A stretch of DNA of 64,000 bases from Morchella semilibera (GCA_009192285.1 WBVU01000004.1:2254001-2318000); one strand, 5' to 3'; shown: positions 12,560 through 24,875, counted from the first letter of the stretch. A program made the numbers and translations. The notes: generated by a model not told the origin, from the sequence alone.

Positions 12560-12915
12560 AAAACTTTGACTCATTTACTTGATCCATTTACTTGGTTCCC
12601 TTACTTGATTCATTTACTGATCCATTATCAATCAATAATCTTTTCTTACTGCTCTCCCTTAGATATTATTATCTGAGGTGTTATATACGTTAGTGGAAGT
12701 GATAATATCTAGGCTAAAGATTCAAGGTAGTGAGAGTTCAACCCCCATCAAGATCAACCTTTTTTTTTTGAGAATTTAGATGGGAAATATGTAAACTTAA
12801 GTGACAAAATGAACTTAAGATTCATTTACTGATTCATTTCCCCATAGTTATTTGATGTCTTATAACATGTCAAATTTGACCCTTTACTCGCATGATTCAT
12901 TTCCCGATTCACTCT
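12560..12915. repeat. Degenerate short repeats, GATTCATTTACT-like
   Basis: Variants of TTGATTCATTTACT recur irregularly (for example near 12567, 12602, 12822 and 12893), mixed with unrelated AT-rich sequence. They look like an old, decayed tandem array rather than a gene. Confidence 0.5.
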
Positions 12916-13189
12916 AATAGTCTGTAGAGATTGAAATGTCTAAAATCTCAAGCCACCAGTACTAGGCTAGTATCAATATTAGATGTTCGTGGTGTTTTTA
13001 TTCTCTGTTATCAGGTTTCTATAATCCTATAGATACATTTGAGTTCTTTAATTCAACTCTGTAAGCCACATTGAGCACTGACCATCTTATATTTGAATCA
13101 CGAACACTTTTGAAGAGTGGCTGTACGTATAAAAATGCATATGTGTGTTCTCGTGTATTTAAGTAAGTATATGCACCGAGTGTTGAGGG

Positions 13190-13252
13190 TAAATACGAAG
13201 AATCTGATAAGAGAATCTTGCTGTGTTTATTTTATCAGATTCTCGGTATTTA
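13190..13252. repeat. Short foldback hairpin
   Basis: A 21-base arm, TAAATACGAAGAATCTGATA plus one base, pairs with its inverted copy at the right end (TAAATACCGAGAATCTGATA read inward), with two mismatches around a loop of about 21 bases. It may be a trimmed MITE; no target duplication is evident. Confidence 0.6.
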
Positions 13253-13788
13253 TGGTTAACCCCGGTACATCTGCGATCAAAAAGACTTGGCACCCCCCAG
13301 GCCAGCTATGAGGGGTACGTCCTTTCTGCTTTCAAATTCTCCTTTAATCAAGGCCATAGTTAGAGAAGGCTGCGATATATCTTTTGCGCCCATGCCTATT
13401 AATTATTGAGCATGTGCAAGAGCAATGGTTATCTATGGGCTACAATTCATGAACAGACTCAATAAAATAGGGTGCCAGGACTTTTCGAACGCAGCTGTAA
13501 TAAATATTGTAAGGTAAGTACATGTTTTTTGGGGAAGGGAAAAAATCGAAATCATGAACTATCACTCAAGGCCCATACATCTTTTAAGCTTTTTTGTTTT
13601 TAACTCATCCTCGTATGCAGCTTTACAGCTATGACGGCCATATTTTAAGTTATCATTTATACGTGAGGGAAAAATGCTCATATAGTCAATGGCCAAAATA
13701 CCAGAATCCTCCTGGGCTACTTGAAACCGCAAACCCGCCAACACCGCACCGAGCAGGGCCAAAAAGCCCCGCCCCACACACCACAAAT

Positions 13789-14728
13789 TTAATCCCCACC
13801 ATGCTCCAAGTCTGGCGGTCCAACCTGATCAATCAAACTCCTATCCGTGCACGCCCCCGGCACATGATGTACCACCGAGAACGGATCCCACGATGCATCC
13901 GTGTGTGGCGCATACTCCAGCCCTGTGCACACGTTTACCGCGATAGCCGGCGACCAATAATGCCTAATAAACCGATACGCCATATCCATCCCTACAATCC
14001 CAATCAGCACCACACCCTTACCATCAGAAAGAAAGACAGAATAGGAAAAACAACAACTAACCCGCAGAAACACCACTAGATGTCCATATATTCCCGTCCT
14101 CGACCCACCTTGCACTCGGTTGCCACAAGACCTCCGGTCCTGTCTCCACCGCCCATTTCCACAACGCCTTATTCGTTGTGGCCCTTCTCCCATCAAGCAC
14201 ACCGCTCTTTGCCAGCAGAATTGCCCCATTGCACACACTCAGCAGATACTTCAGTGAAGTGTAACGCTCACGGATAAAGTCTGGGATGGTCATATCACCT
14301 GCGTCCTCCATGGTGCGAACGCCGAGCCCGCCGGGTACGAGGAGAATGTCGATGTGGGGCGCCGTGGAGAATGTGTACTCGGCCACGACGGATTGTGAGG
14401 CCATGGTGCTATAGTCGATCTTCTTGCCCGAGCCAAAGGGGTCGGTGCTAGGAGGATAGCGGGAGGGTATGGGACCGGTGGTATGCCCAACGGTGATGAG
14501 GTTGAGGGATTGACTAATGCTGAGCTAGAAGGTGGTTAGAGGCGAGCGTACCGGCGATGGGAGGGCGGGTTACGTTATTGAAGAATTCAACGGGGCCAAA
14601 AACATCGAGGACCTCGAAGCCGGGGAAGAGGACCTGAGAGGTGAGTATTTGTTTCTTTGGACTTGGCTAATATGAGATGATTAACATACAACACCGATAG
14701 TCGGCCCGGTGGTTGGGTTGTAAGCCAT
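13789..14728 (-). CDS. DJ-1/PfpI-family protein
   Basis: A 254-residue member of the class I glutamine-amidotransferase-like (DJ-1/PfpI) superfamily as found widely in ascomycetes; the exact reaction of this fungal subgroup is not established. Exons in transcript order are 14728-14690, 14633-14574, 14524-14062 and 13991-13789. Introns are GT-AG (56, 49 and 70 bases); the 49-base intron has a CTAAC branch site and had to be chosen to keep the frame. Recognisable blocks are VLFPGFEVLDVFGPVEFF (residues 14-31), DILLVPGGLGVRTMED (about 92-107), the nucleophile elbow SVCNGA with Cys131, then GVLDGRRATTNKALW and DGNIWTSSGVSAG, and a C-terminal GLEYAPHTDASWDPF block. The length is close to the family norm and nothing is missing. 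There is no signal peptide, so it is probably cytosolic. It stands alone, with gene-free DNA on both sides. Confidence 0.92.
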
Positions 14729-17364
14729 TAGAGATCAAGGCTTAATTAATTCTATATCTCTTGTTGGTATAATCGATGCGATATTGATAGAGAGATATAC
14801 AATTATTGGATCGGTCCAAGCTGATATCGATGCTAAAGTTGCAAAGAGGAAATACCTAATAGATGGGCAAACAGACCACTTTATACTCCTCAGCTTTATT
14901 ATTACCCTAGCCATATATCAAAAGGCTTCCTTACATCAATGCAGAATATCCATGCATAGCACATCTGTTAGGAAAGGCCTAAGCACTCTCACACTGTATC
15001 ACAAAAACTTGCAGATTGACGTTTAAAGGTGGCCTCTGGTTGGCCTATACTCCTGCCGAGTCGCAACGAATTTTCTCAGAAAATACGGTACGCCCGTACC
15101 CACAGGAAATAATTCCAAATCTGCACACCTTTGCGTCTGGTGACTTTTCTCCACATGAGGCCTAAGAGTAGGGCAACCCTTGATAAGTTACACGGAGCTT
15201 CAATGCAGGCCTTGGCATACAAGCCGAAGGGCAGGAATACGACCTCCAAAAAAAGTGCAGAAATCAATCCATCCCCAACGGGAGGGCTTACAACTAAAGC
15301 TTGGCACGGGCACGAGTTGAGATCGCAGCTAGCGCATTTGTATCCGAGTGATAGCCCGTGATCCTACGTGGCAAATCATTTTCGCTTTCTAACCACTAGG
15401 CCTGTAGAAATTGAAGACTACTCATATAAAATAGGGTATAATAAACACCTAGGCCCTTCCGGAAAGTACCTCAATAACACTACTGAAAACCGAGCTCGAA
15501 GCTCATGGAAATAATGAACGTTGTATGAGAGGCCCCATGGGACGGTCCAGGGCAGGCCACGAGGCGAGTTTAGGAAGCCCCGAGCCAACCCCAAGTACTA
15601 AGGCCCGAAAAGGAAGGCCCTAATAGGGATTTAAGATGTATTTCTACCTAAGTGCTGCATCTGGGTGGCTAATACCACAAAAAGGCGTCACAATGATCAC
15701 GTTAAAGCCACCCATTTATATCGGGGCCAGGATCAGACCCAATCCATACCAAGAATTCTAGGATATATAACATGGATACACCATCCAGGCCCCCAACAAT
15801 TCCTAAGAACTTCCAAGGAAAAGACGGGAACTTGAAAGCAGCCTTGCCCATGATTGAATAGCAAGGCACACTCTCTAGATCCCGAAGCCCCGGCCTACTA
15901 CCCGCACCAAGCAAAAGCACCCTCAAGGCTGTACAAAAGTGGTACCATTGCAGAGGGGCTGTCCTGCATTCTTGAGAATGTCCTCATGACCAAACAGGGG
16001 CATAGGCGGCGGATATCGCATCCACACATCTAAACGCTGCCCCCTCTTTCACGTCCCACTCGTACAAACTCTCCCTCCAGCACTGCCTTCTTTAGCCTGC
16101 AGCCTCCAGATACCCCCAAATTGGGGGAAAAGCTAGGCTGTGAGATGCTGATGCCTATGGCATCTCAATGCTCAATTGAGCACCGCGCAGCTACCCCGTT
16201 GCAAAAAGCAGAGCTTTTCTCCCCCTAACCAAGACGGACTCTCCGCATATTCCAGATCTCCCTCCAACTCGAGAAAACGGCGCTTAAAATAGTACTCCCC
16301 AAATTCATGCTCTAGATAAACTGTGAGCCTCGTGGAGGACGACGTGCAGGTTCCTGATAAGACATGCATACAATGTAGTATGCCCACAACTAACACTAGA
16401 CAATAAAGTGTATAGGCTAAAAAAAAAAAAAAACCAACACCAAGATACATCTTAGTTGCACCAAGTCCTCAAAACACCACAATAATACCATCTGCGCGCA
16501 TTGCGAGCGGGGCAGTAACCAGTCCCCATCGTATCAGTTAATCTTGGCTGTGATATATGCAACGCGAAACGTTTCGCGCTTAAAATAACCTTTCCCAGGT
16601 TTCCCCTCTGGGATATTTAGCTACATGTTACCGCCAGAGTGGGCCCGCACTTCGGTTCGGCCCGGAGCTAATCACTTCGACGGGAACTGGGGGTCTTCAT
16701 CTCGAAGCCTGCCCAATGCTTCTAGTGTAGCTTAGTTATTAAGCTAGCTAGCTAGTTGGTACATGTAGTTGCGGATGCAGGTACCGACAAAGATATTAAG
16801 CGCCACAACCGGGTGCGTAGACGTTGAAGTTCTCTACAAAGCTAGGACTCGCTTAGCAGTACCGGGGGAGGGGGGGACTCGTATAAAATGGTCAGGAGAA
16901 GCAGTTTAATGTGGTGACACAATCATCGTTTAACCATTTGTTCCTGGAATCACTCTCACTCTCGCTTTCACCTTCACTTTTCAGCAAAGCCATTCTTTTA
17001 AACCAATCAATCGCTGCCCCGATAAACAAAAGATCGACTATCGTCTTAATAAAAACCCGTTCCTAGAATTAAATAGTCAACGCAAATAAACCACGCTCCA
17101 GAATCGATTCATCACTATCACAATTATTACTATAGAGCTCCTCCCCTCTTATACATATCTATATCGGCCCCCACTTTTACCAGTCATCCAATAAACATAC
17201 CCTCCCGCCACCACCACCAAGACTACAACACACCCCCTCTCTCTCCCCGCACCCTACGAAACCAAACTCGCCTACCACGCCCCATCACTTCCACTCAACC
17301 ACAACCCGCAAGAACCCCTCCGTACCCACAAACCACGCACGTCCTGACTGCCACAATAGGCGTC
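14729..17364. other. Intergenic
   Basis: No gene supported. The stretch holds one TACATGTA, a perfect 16-base palindrome at 16563-16578 (listed separately), and from about 17120 to 17340 a pyrimidine-rich stretch that is probably the promoter and leader of the next gene. Confidence 0.6.
16563..16578. promoter_or_regulatory. Perfect palindrome CGCGAAACGTTTCGCG
   Basis: A perfect 16-base palindrome, made of two inverted CGCGAAA half-sites. CRCGAAA is the known Swi4/SBF-type cell-cycle element of fungi, so this could be a paired binding site. It lies about 790 bases upstream of the Myb-like gene. The sequence match is direct; the function is inferred. Confidence 0.35.
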
Positions 17365-18370
17365 ATGGCCACCACCACCACCACCTTCTCCTTCTCTGAA
17401 GAGGAGAGTATAGCAACATACCTGAATAGGCGCTGCTGGCACTTCGCATGCTGGGCGCTGCCGCTGCTGGCGATGGATCTGTGGAGGTTACTTCTATCGC
17501 TGGCGCTTATGCTGGCGGCGGGGCTGCATGGTGTTTCGTGGGTCGCTGTGGTCGGCATTGAGGCGTTGCTCGAGGAGTGTGCGGAGACTAAGGGACTGGT
17601 ACGGAGAAAGATTTCGGGGGCTGGATGGGAGTGGGAGTGGGAGTGGGTGGAGAGGGAGAGGGAGAGGGCGGAGAGGGTGAAGGACATGGTGGAGAGGGTG
17701 AAGGAGATGGAGAGGGAGATAAGAGAGAGAGCGCAGAGAGAGAGAATGCAGAGAGAGAAAGAAGAGAGAGAGAGGGGGGAGAGAGAGAGAGAGGAAAGAG
17801 AGAGAGAGGAAAGAGAGCGAAAGGAAAGAGAAGATCGAGAACGAGCAGACCGAGAACGAGCAGACCGAGAACGTGAAGAACGGGAACGAAATCTTCGAGA
17901 ACAGCTGGAACGGGAAAGAAATTGTATAGAGGACAATCCACACCAACACTCCGACCTCGACTCCGACTCCGATCTCGAATCCGACACCCCCTCCGACACC
18001 GATTCCGATACCTCCGACCCCGACTCCGACACCCCCCTCTTCCTCCTCCTCATCCCCTAAAGCCGAACCCAAAGATACCCCCTCCGCCAATAGCCCCCCC
18101 CTACAGACACAGGTCTCCATCACTACCAGCAGCAACACCCCCTTCAACTTCACCTTCAAGAGTGGGGAGAAGAGTGCGGAACCGGTGATTCGTACTGGGG
18201 GCTCGCGCTGGCTGTCGAACGAGGAGGAGTACTTGCTCTTGCTGTGCAAGGAAAGTCGCAATTGGGCCCAGATAAGCGAAATGGTGAATGCGCGGTTTGC
18301 GAGGTGCAGGACGCAGGGGGCGTGCTCGAGTAAATATTATAAAATAAGGAACGGGGCATCGACTTCTTAG
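17365..18370 (+). CDS. Myb/SANT-like domain protein, junction uncertain
   Basis: Two open stretches in different frames look like parts of one gene. The first, from the ATG at 17365, has a hydrophobic segment (residues about 25-70, possibly membrane-associated), then a long Glu/Arg-rich charged helix or coiled coil (about 90-185) built on GAGAGA-type repeats. The second, open from 17930 to the stop at 18370, has a Ser/Pro/Thr-rich linker and then a Myb/SANT-like helix-turn-helix (SRWLSNEEEYLLLLC, then NWAQISEMV, then CSSKYYKI). An intron from GTATAG at 17924 to AAAG at 18062 would join them in phase, giving about 288 residues; an acceptor at 18074 also fits. If there is no intron, the first frame continues through an acidic Asp/Ser repeat to a stop at 18058, and a one-base difference in the C-run near 18029 would be the alternative explanation. 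The Myb-like part is the surest. Confidence 0.55.
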
Positions 18371-18435
18371 GGCTTGCTAGAGTTAAAGGCGCAGATGTGG
18401 GGGGAGGGTTTCCTGTGAGGTCTATTTTTCCGCTA

Positions 18436-18576
18436 GTTGGTTTTTGGTTTTTTTAGTTTTTTGGTTATCTGGTAGTTTTGTAGTTTTGTAGTTTTGTAGT
18501 TTTTGGTTTTTTTGGTTTTTTGGTTTTTTGGTTTTTTGGCCTTTTGGTAGTTTGGTAGTTTGGTAGTTTGGTAGTT
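18436..18576. repeat. T/G-rich tandem repeat
   Basis: Short units of the types GTAGTTTT, GGTTTTTT and GGTAGTTT follow one another for about 140 bases. It lies directly after the Myb-like gene, so it may be part of that gene's 3' untranslated region. Confidence 0.8.
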
Positions 18577-19139
18577 GTCAACGGGTTTGCGGGTTTCTTT
18601 CTTTCTTTTTGGTAGTATTTCTGTTTCTGCCCACACTCTCTGTTATGGTATAGCCGGTATAAGAGTGATTGGTCTAGTGCTGGTAACTTTTCCTTTTGGG
18701 GGCTTCTTGTGCTGTCGAACACCCCCCTCTTTCTTCTTGTCTTTAGTCTGGATCTGCTTTCTTCTAGATATATATCTATATATCCCCGTATGCTTCATTC
18801 TTTCCCCACCATATGATATACACCACTTGTATCATTCATCCGGAGATAAGAGATATCAATCTACTGTATCCAGCAGATCGGAGAGTGCCAAGACACATCG
18901 AGTGACCGTCTATGATTCTCACTACAGGCAGGCCTCCCATCATCCACGCCATGCCCGCCGCCCAAAGAAGAAGGGTCTGTTTGTCGTTCCAACGGCATGT
19001 GGGCAGTAAAAGCGGCTTAAGACATCGTGATCTCTTGCATAAATAATGCTGTGGTGGCCGGGTGTGCGGATAGACGACTTGCACCTGCTGCGCTTGGGGG
19101 TGGGTGTGGGTTGGAGAATTGGTGGTTGGATAGATGTGC

Positions 19140-19197
19140 GTACTAGGGGTAAGAACCACGACCACTGTCTACAGACTTACCCCTACACCCGTAGTAC
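19140..19197. mobile_element. Foldback element with GTACTA ends, short copy 2
   Basis: A 58-base inverted repeat: GTACTAGGGGTAAG at the left, and at the right, read inward, GTACTACGGGTGTAGGGGTA. The inner string CCACGACCACT is the reverse complement of one inside the element at 6249-6359, so the two are related by descent and not only through their ends. Confidence 0.65.
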
Positions 19198-19686
19198 AGC
19201 CAAAGGTTGGTATAACGGTATAAGTCATACCTCCTACCAATGTAATCTCCAGCCTTATATATATAAAGTACCACTTCCAGACCCCTTTTTCTTTTATCTG
19301 TATAGCGGGGGTAATATAATATTGAAGTCATTAGACAGCCTAGCCGAAACTTTGCCTGAAAACACGTATTCTGGTGGCATTCCGTCCGATGGTTTAATTT
19401 ACTACCCACCGCTGTACATGACTTCAATACTGCATACATGTATGTATATTAGTATCTCCTTATATAAAGACACCCCGATCTGAGGATATATCATCCCAGG
19501 CATATAGTACACCATTTATATATAGAAAGCTTTCGCTGTAATATTAATATAATACGTATAATCATTTTGTATTTAACAAATTCAAACAAGAGCACTAGGT
19601 ACAAATACGTGTATACCATCAATCCACTCATTATTTTCAATTCCCAATCCTCATAAATTACATGTAAATCACACTACTTATACTAC

Positions 19687-21662
19687 CTAATATCTACTCT
19701 TTCTCCCCCACACGCTCTCAGCCACCGCCCCCACCACCAAAACACCCTCAAATGCTGCCAGCATCCAGAAAGGCCACCCAACACTCACCCGATCAAACCC
19801 CAATCCTCCCAGCTTTGTCAACGCCAGAATTCCAACTCCTCCGCACAAACTGTAAACACCAGCAATGCCACCTTTCACTTCCCTCCTCCTTCTCCTCATC
19901 ATCATCATCCTCCTCCTCCTTCTCATCTCCATCCCTCCTTCTCCTCCTTCTCCTCCTCCTCCTCTTTCATCTGTTCCTCTCCCCATTCCACTTCCTCTTC
20001 TACTCCCCATCGTAGTGGTGGTGGTGGTAGTAGTACTCTCCTCTCCCCCAGTCCTATAACTATTCCCTCCACTATTCCCCTACTAAGTAGTGGCTCCTCT
20101 TCCCCAATCTCCCTTGCATCCTCATCATAAAAATACCCCTCTTCCTCCTCTTCCTCCTCTTCCTCTTCTATCATCTCCTCCTCCACGTCGACAATCCCCT
20201 TTCCTAATCCCCCCAAACTCCCCACAATCCCCCCAATCTGTGCCACCCCCATCATAACCACACACCCCACACACCACAATCCGAGCTTAATCTCTCCTTG
20301 CCCCTGTCCTGCCAGGGCAAAACCCGAAAACCCCACTACTCCCACCACCCCACTCACCACCAGCGGTGCATTCCTCACACCCACCCGATCAGACCACCAC
20401 CCAAACACTGGTGCCCCTAACAACGCCGCCAGCTGCGAAATTCCTGTCAGTGCCGCAGCCAGCAGATATGCCTCACGGCAGCCATGCTTCGGGTCGTCCT
20501 TCGCGTCGGCAGGACACTTTCCGCTGACGATATAGTAGTGGTTGACAAGCAGCGGGACAAACAGTGATATACCGACGCTGGTCGAGCGCGCAACAAACCC
20601 GCCGAGGTACGACAGTGCGATGCGGCTATCGTGCCAGCCTGCGTCCGCCGCAGCCTTCAGCGAGACTAGGCCGCCGGCTGCAGAAGTACCGTTGCCGCTG
20701 GTGCCTCGGGCCGCACTCTTTCGGCTCGTGCACGACGCCGGGGATACCGGAGATGGCGGGTCCATGACCGCCGGATCACCTCCCCACACCCTGGTCCACA
20801 CCCACCTCTTCATGCCGTGCACCCAACCCGCGCCCCCCCCTGCGCCCTCGCCCTCCCTCTTCAATGGTGGAGCCGGTAGCCCCAACAAGCACCACACGCT
20901 GACCGCGGCCGCCACCACCGCAACACAATAAAAGGCCCTCCGCACTCCAACCTCCCTGCTCCCGCCCACCTCCGCAAAATGCGCCGGCAGTGGAAGGAAA
21001 AGTCCCAACGCCAGGAGTGCCCCCAACCCAGTAAACAGCCCGACCAGTCCCGCCAGCTTCCCCGTTGGGTGCCGCTGTCCCCCTGTCACCGCTGCCTCAA
21101 TGTCCGCGGGAACCCCCGGTGATTGTATCTCCGACGGCGGTGGCGTCGGCATTCTTCTACCTCTGTGTGGCACCGGCGCAGCCGGTAGCGGCAGGGGCGG
21201 CGCCGGCGCCGTCATCTCCGGCAATATAGCCGAGACCATTGTCGCGACCGCCGCGGCACCGACACTAAAGCACATCCTCGCGACCAATAGCCCTGGATAC
21301 ACAGTCGCGACATTGACAAACAACACGAGAGCGGCGGCAACGATCGTGAAGCCGATCACGGCCACGCCCCTAGTCCCCAAGCGCCCATCCGACGCCGCAC
21401 CCCAGCACGGCGCCGCCACGACAACCACCATCTCGTCCGCAAACCCCAGTGTCCCCACGATATCCCCGATGGGCGGCGTGCGGTGCAGCAGGTCCGTCAG
21501 CACGAAGGAGACGGAGGCGTTGAGGAAGACGAGGAAGGAGATTGAGAATAGGGAGACGCCGAGGAGGTATGTTGCTGCGTGGAGAGGGCGGATGTGCGGC
21601 GAGAAGGGGAGGTGCGATAGGAGGCGCGGGCCCGCCATTGTGGAAGGGGGGGGGTAGTGCAC
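19687..21662 (-). CDS. Major facilitator superfamily transporter
   Basis: A membrane transporter; substrate not determinable. The open frame from the ATG at 21662 gives an N-terminal bundle of hydrophobic helices. It includes the MFS-type loop after helix 2 (PCWGAASDGRLGTRG; compare G-x3-D-R-x-G-R), repeated in the second half as FGWWSDRVGVR. A charged cytoplasmic loop separates the halves. After a Glu-rich loop that ends EEEPLLS, the frame runs into repeat-derived residues and stops. The expected last two helices (GGIAGVYSLCGGVGILALT, then WPFWMLAAFEG) are encoded in another frame up to 19687. A GT-AG intron at 19971-20083 (113 bases) joins the two in phase, giving about 620 residues; it is my inference and its branch site is weak. 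Met9 is an alternative start. Purine trinucleotide repeats surround the junction. Confidence 0.88.
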
Positions 21663-21804
21663 TGAGGTGGGTATTGGAAGGGGGGGGGGACGATCGTTGT
21701 GGTGGGTGGATCACGGGCTGCGGTAGGTTCGAGTCGCGGTGAGTGCGCCTAATTGCTTGTTTGCTTCGCTTGTTTTCTGCTTTTCCTTTGCTTTGTTTGG
21801 TTTG

Positions 21805-21864
21805 CTGTGCTGTACTATGCTATGCTATGCTGTGCGTGCTGTGCTGTGCTGTGCTGTGCTTTGC
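21805..21864. repeat. TGTGC/TATGC pentanucleotide repeat
   Basis: About a dozen five-base units (TGTGC, TATGC, TGTAC) follow one another, upstream of the transporter's start. Confidence 0.85.
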
Positions 21865-24800
21865 TTAGCTTGCCCTATGGACTATGGACTGACTACTGGC
21901 TATACTCTGTGCTGGTGGCTGGCTGCCTAGGTACATACAGTACCTGCTGGGGCTGCCTATGCTACGATATGTTATTATGCTGATCTATGCGAATCGCTAA
22001 GGGCGCCAGATTACGGGATGACGAGCGCCAAGGTGGGGCAGCCAAGCCATTCCCCCCCCCCCAAAGGCGATGCAGTGTTGCTGCGACGCCTGCGAGTGAT
22101 GGGCTGTGTTCGCAACCACCACAACCCACTCTTATGCCGGTGGCAAAAATTTCCAGCAGGGATTCCCACTTCTAGCCAGTAGAAGTTACAGTTGATGGGG
22201 AAGTCCTTTTCTCTGAGACTCTCTCTGCCTCTCTCTCACGCGCAGATAGATATAAGCTTTCGTGATAAGCTGACTGCATGAACTGAGGGATTGACTGCAC
22301 GGCCTAACCCCAGAGTGCACAATGCCACTGCACATACAAAATCCAGGGCACGGGAAAGGGAAGAAAAAAAGAAATAAAGAAATGATACATAATAATGAAA
22401 TAATAATAATAAAAAAAGAGTCAGGTCGATTGTTAACTCAGCCGTGCGGAATTAAATGGTCCTCGTCGCGAGTGTGGGAATATTGTATGTATGTAGAGTA
22501 CCTACGGTAGTAAAAAGAAAAGAAAAAGCTAGGTCAGGACCGTTACTGACCCTGCTGGTCTTGAGGGTCAAAATACCGGACCACAGGTGGAAATAATAAC
22601 AGAACACCAGCCATGGTAATTCAAAATTCCAGTACGGCTTCTGAGACAGTGACAACCCGACCCAACCTCTCCAAAACCCAGAGTACGCTATCCAAGAAAA
22701 CAAAAACAAAAACTACTCTTTTCAAAACAGAAAAACAAAAAACAATAGCTTACTGTGCATCTTCCTCAATCCCTACCCATCCCTCGGGATTGGATCCTGC
22801 AGCGAAAATTTCAGGAGTTCTAACTCGACTGCATATAACGTTACCTACTCTACCCAAGTAGAGGTAGATGTATCTGCAGGGCTGTCGGGGCCACAGACAA
22901 GAACCCAAAAGTTTGCGGGGCCCCGTTTCAATCTTGCCTTTTCCGCGGCCGCGGATAGGGGATTATTCCATTACGAATGGTTATACTGCAGCAATCCTCA
23001 TTTGGAATGCCAGGGCCCCGGATCCGGCGCAAGCACAAGGAAAAATAACTGCTGGATGAGATCGACAAATGTATATCCTCCTTCTCTATTGCAGCAGCCT
23101 TGGTGTTGTCTGCTGTCCGGTCGGCGTTTCCTTGACTCTAGTCTTCCAAGGACTGGCAGTTGTGGCTGTCTCCAAAGATCTAGATTGAGCGCGTAGAGCT
23201 ACTAATTTAATTCTCTTGATGCATGTCATAGGTACTTCAAGAGTTGGTTCCACAAAAGGCCGCGGTGGATCGGCTGTTCCGACTCCAATCTAGCCTTGTG
23301 ATAACAGTCTTGTGCTGGTCGCTAGACAAAGACTAACGACTTGTATCTAGGTTTGTAAGATAATAACTAACTTACCTGGATCCTGCATATGTCACCCATT
23401 CTATTGAACATCGGTCGTATCGTAGCTGCGCTTGATATCTCGAGGCATAGGTAATTGCGCGTATTAGGAAGACCTCGGCGACTATGATGAATCTGCAAAT
23501 ATATATAATTGATCGGCAGTTTTCCAAATGCGCCCACATTATATTTGTAGTACCAATAGGGCTTTCCTCCTTGTCTAGAAACCATGGTAGGACAGGAGCT
23601 TCGTATCAATAGCAGTTCGCTGTATCGTTCAGACTGGCAGTCCTATTAAAGCACGTATAACTATCACCCGATCCTGGAACACTTGTATAACCTAGTGATC
23701 GCTATGTATAGGTAGATTGGTCCAATCTAGGTGACGGCATTAAAGGATATTCCCGTGTGAATGAAGATGTTATAGACACACAGCTATGGTAGAATTATTG
23801 TAGAGACAGGGGGTCTAAAACAGGGTTTAGATCGCGGGCAGACCAATAATAGGACTTCTCACACGCTTTTACAATAACCTTACCACAGGCTGTATATCCC
23901 CGCAGCGGCAGCCATAAGGGGCGGCCCCCCCCCTCCCATGCCACAAACGCCCGTGTATAGCGAATATCGAAAAGAAAGAAAAAAATGTTGCCGCAGACAA
24001 CATCAAGTGGGGCCGCAGACTTAAGGGGTAACGTGAAGCTCTTCACAGTTAACATTTTATAACATGTGACCGTGTACGCGGCTACAATAAGTAGAGGGGT
24101 TTTACCGCCGTAAAAGGCACCTGTGGCTAGTGCCCTTCTTTTTCAAGTAGGTTAGTGTCACAAGAGAAAAACCGATGGCGTTAACGAGTACATACGAGGA
24201 AGATATTTACTCACTCCAGGGTGGGATAATGACAGTGCCTTTTCTACCTTGTTGTCTTTGTTGGAGAGGACTGATGGATGAGTTGCAGTTGACTGGTTAA
24301 GATTCGGAGCCTTCTCTCCCATGGGTGACAGAATAGGAACAAGTGTTCAAAAAGACATAGGACAACGCACAGCTTAGGACAACACACAACAGTTGTCCCA
24401 AATACCCGGTTGTGGGTTTGTGCGAAACAACAACTCTTTAGACCGAGCTATATGAAAACATTAAGAACAATTGTGATGAACGAAAATGAGTTGGTTGCAA
24501 ATTATGTGTGGGGTTTAGCTATTTATATCCTGTTGCCTGAAATAATTTCACACCCTGTTTCATAACCCTCAACTGAGTTCATGTCATATCATCAACCATT
24601 TGATGAGGGACCTACCAAACACGATACAGCATCTTTTGTTTTTACGGGTAGAAATGGTGCATCTGCAACTCGGATCCGGCGCATCAGCAAACATCCGCTA
24701 CATATTCCATGACTAATAGACAAGCGGATGAAAAGCCACATGTAGCCCCGGGGGCCCAGCATAACCGCTTAGTCTTGAGCCCAACATTTGATATATCGGC

Positions 24801-24875
24801 AAACCTCCAAGGCTAGTGGGCTACTATTTCTCTATTCGGGTATTCTAGATCGGCGCGCCTAAATACATGTACAAA

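Larger units (their letters stand above)
7629..13788. other. Gene-free spacer with clustered foldback elements
   Basis: No gene supported over 6 kb. Pyrimidine-rich short repeats (CCTTT) lie at 7727-7746, just after the preceding gene. From 10.7 to 12.5 kb the spacer contains at least three inverted-repeat elements (10707-11157, 12165-12290 and 12306-12467). Imperfect repeats of the type GATTCATTTACT fill about 12560-12915. A short hairpin lies at 13190-13252. A frame of 127 codons at 8499-8882 has no family resemblance and lies in a stretch with odd composition; I do not call it. Confidence 0.6.
18371..19686. other. Intergenic
   Basis: No gene supported. It begins with a T/G-rich tandem array (18436-18576) and contains a short foldback element (19140-19197). 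Two TACATGTA palindromes lie near 19437 and 19662. It separates the convergent 3' ends of the Myb-like and transporter genes. Confidence 0.6.

Noticed and set aside
17295-18261. Long minus-strand frames (over 250 codons) opposite the Myb-like gene
   Set aside because: Ser/Leu/Phe low-complexity translations produced by the purine/pyrimidine repeat on the other strand; shadows, not a gene.
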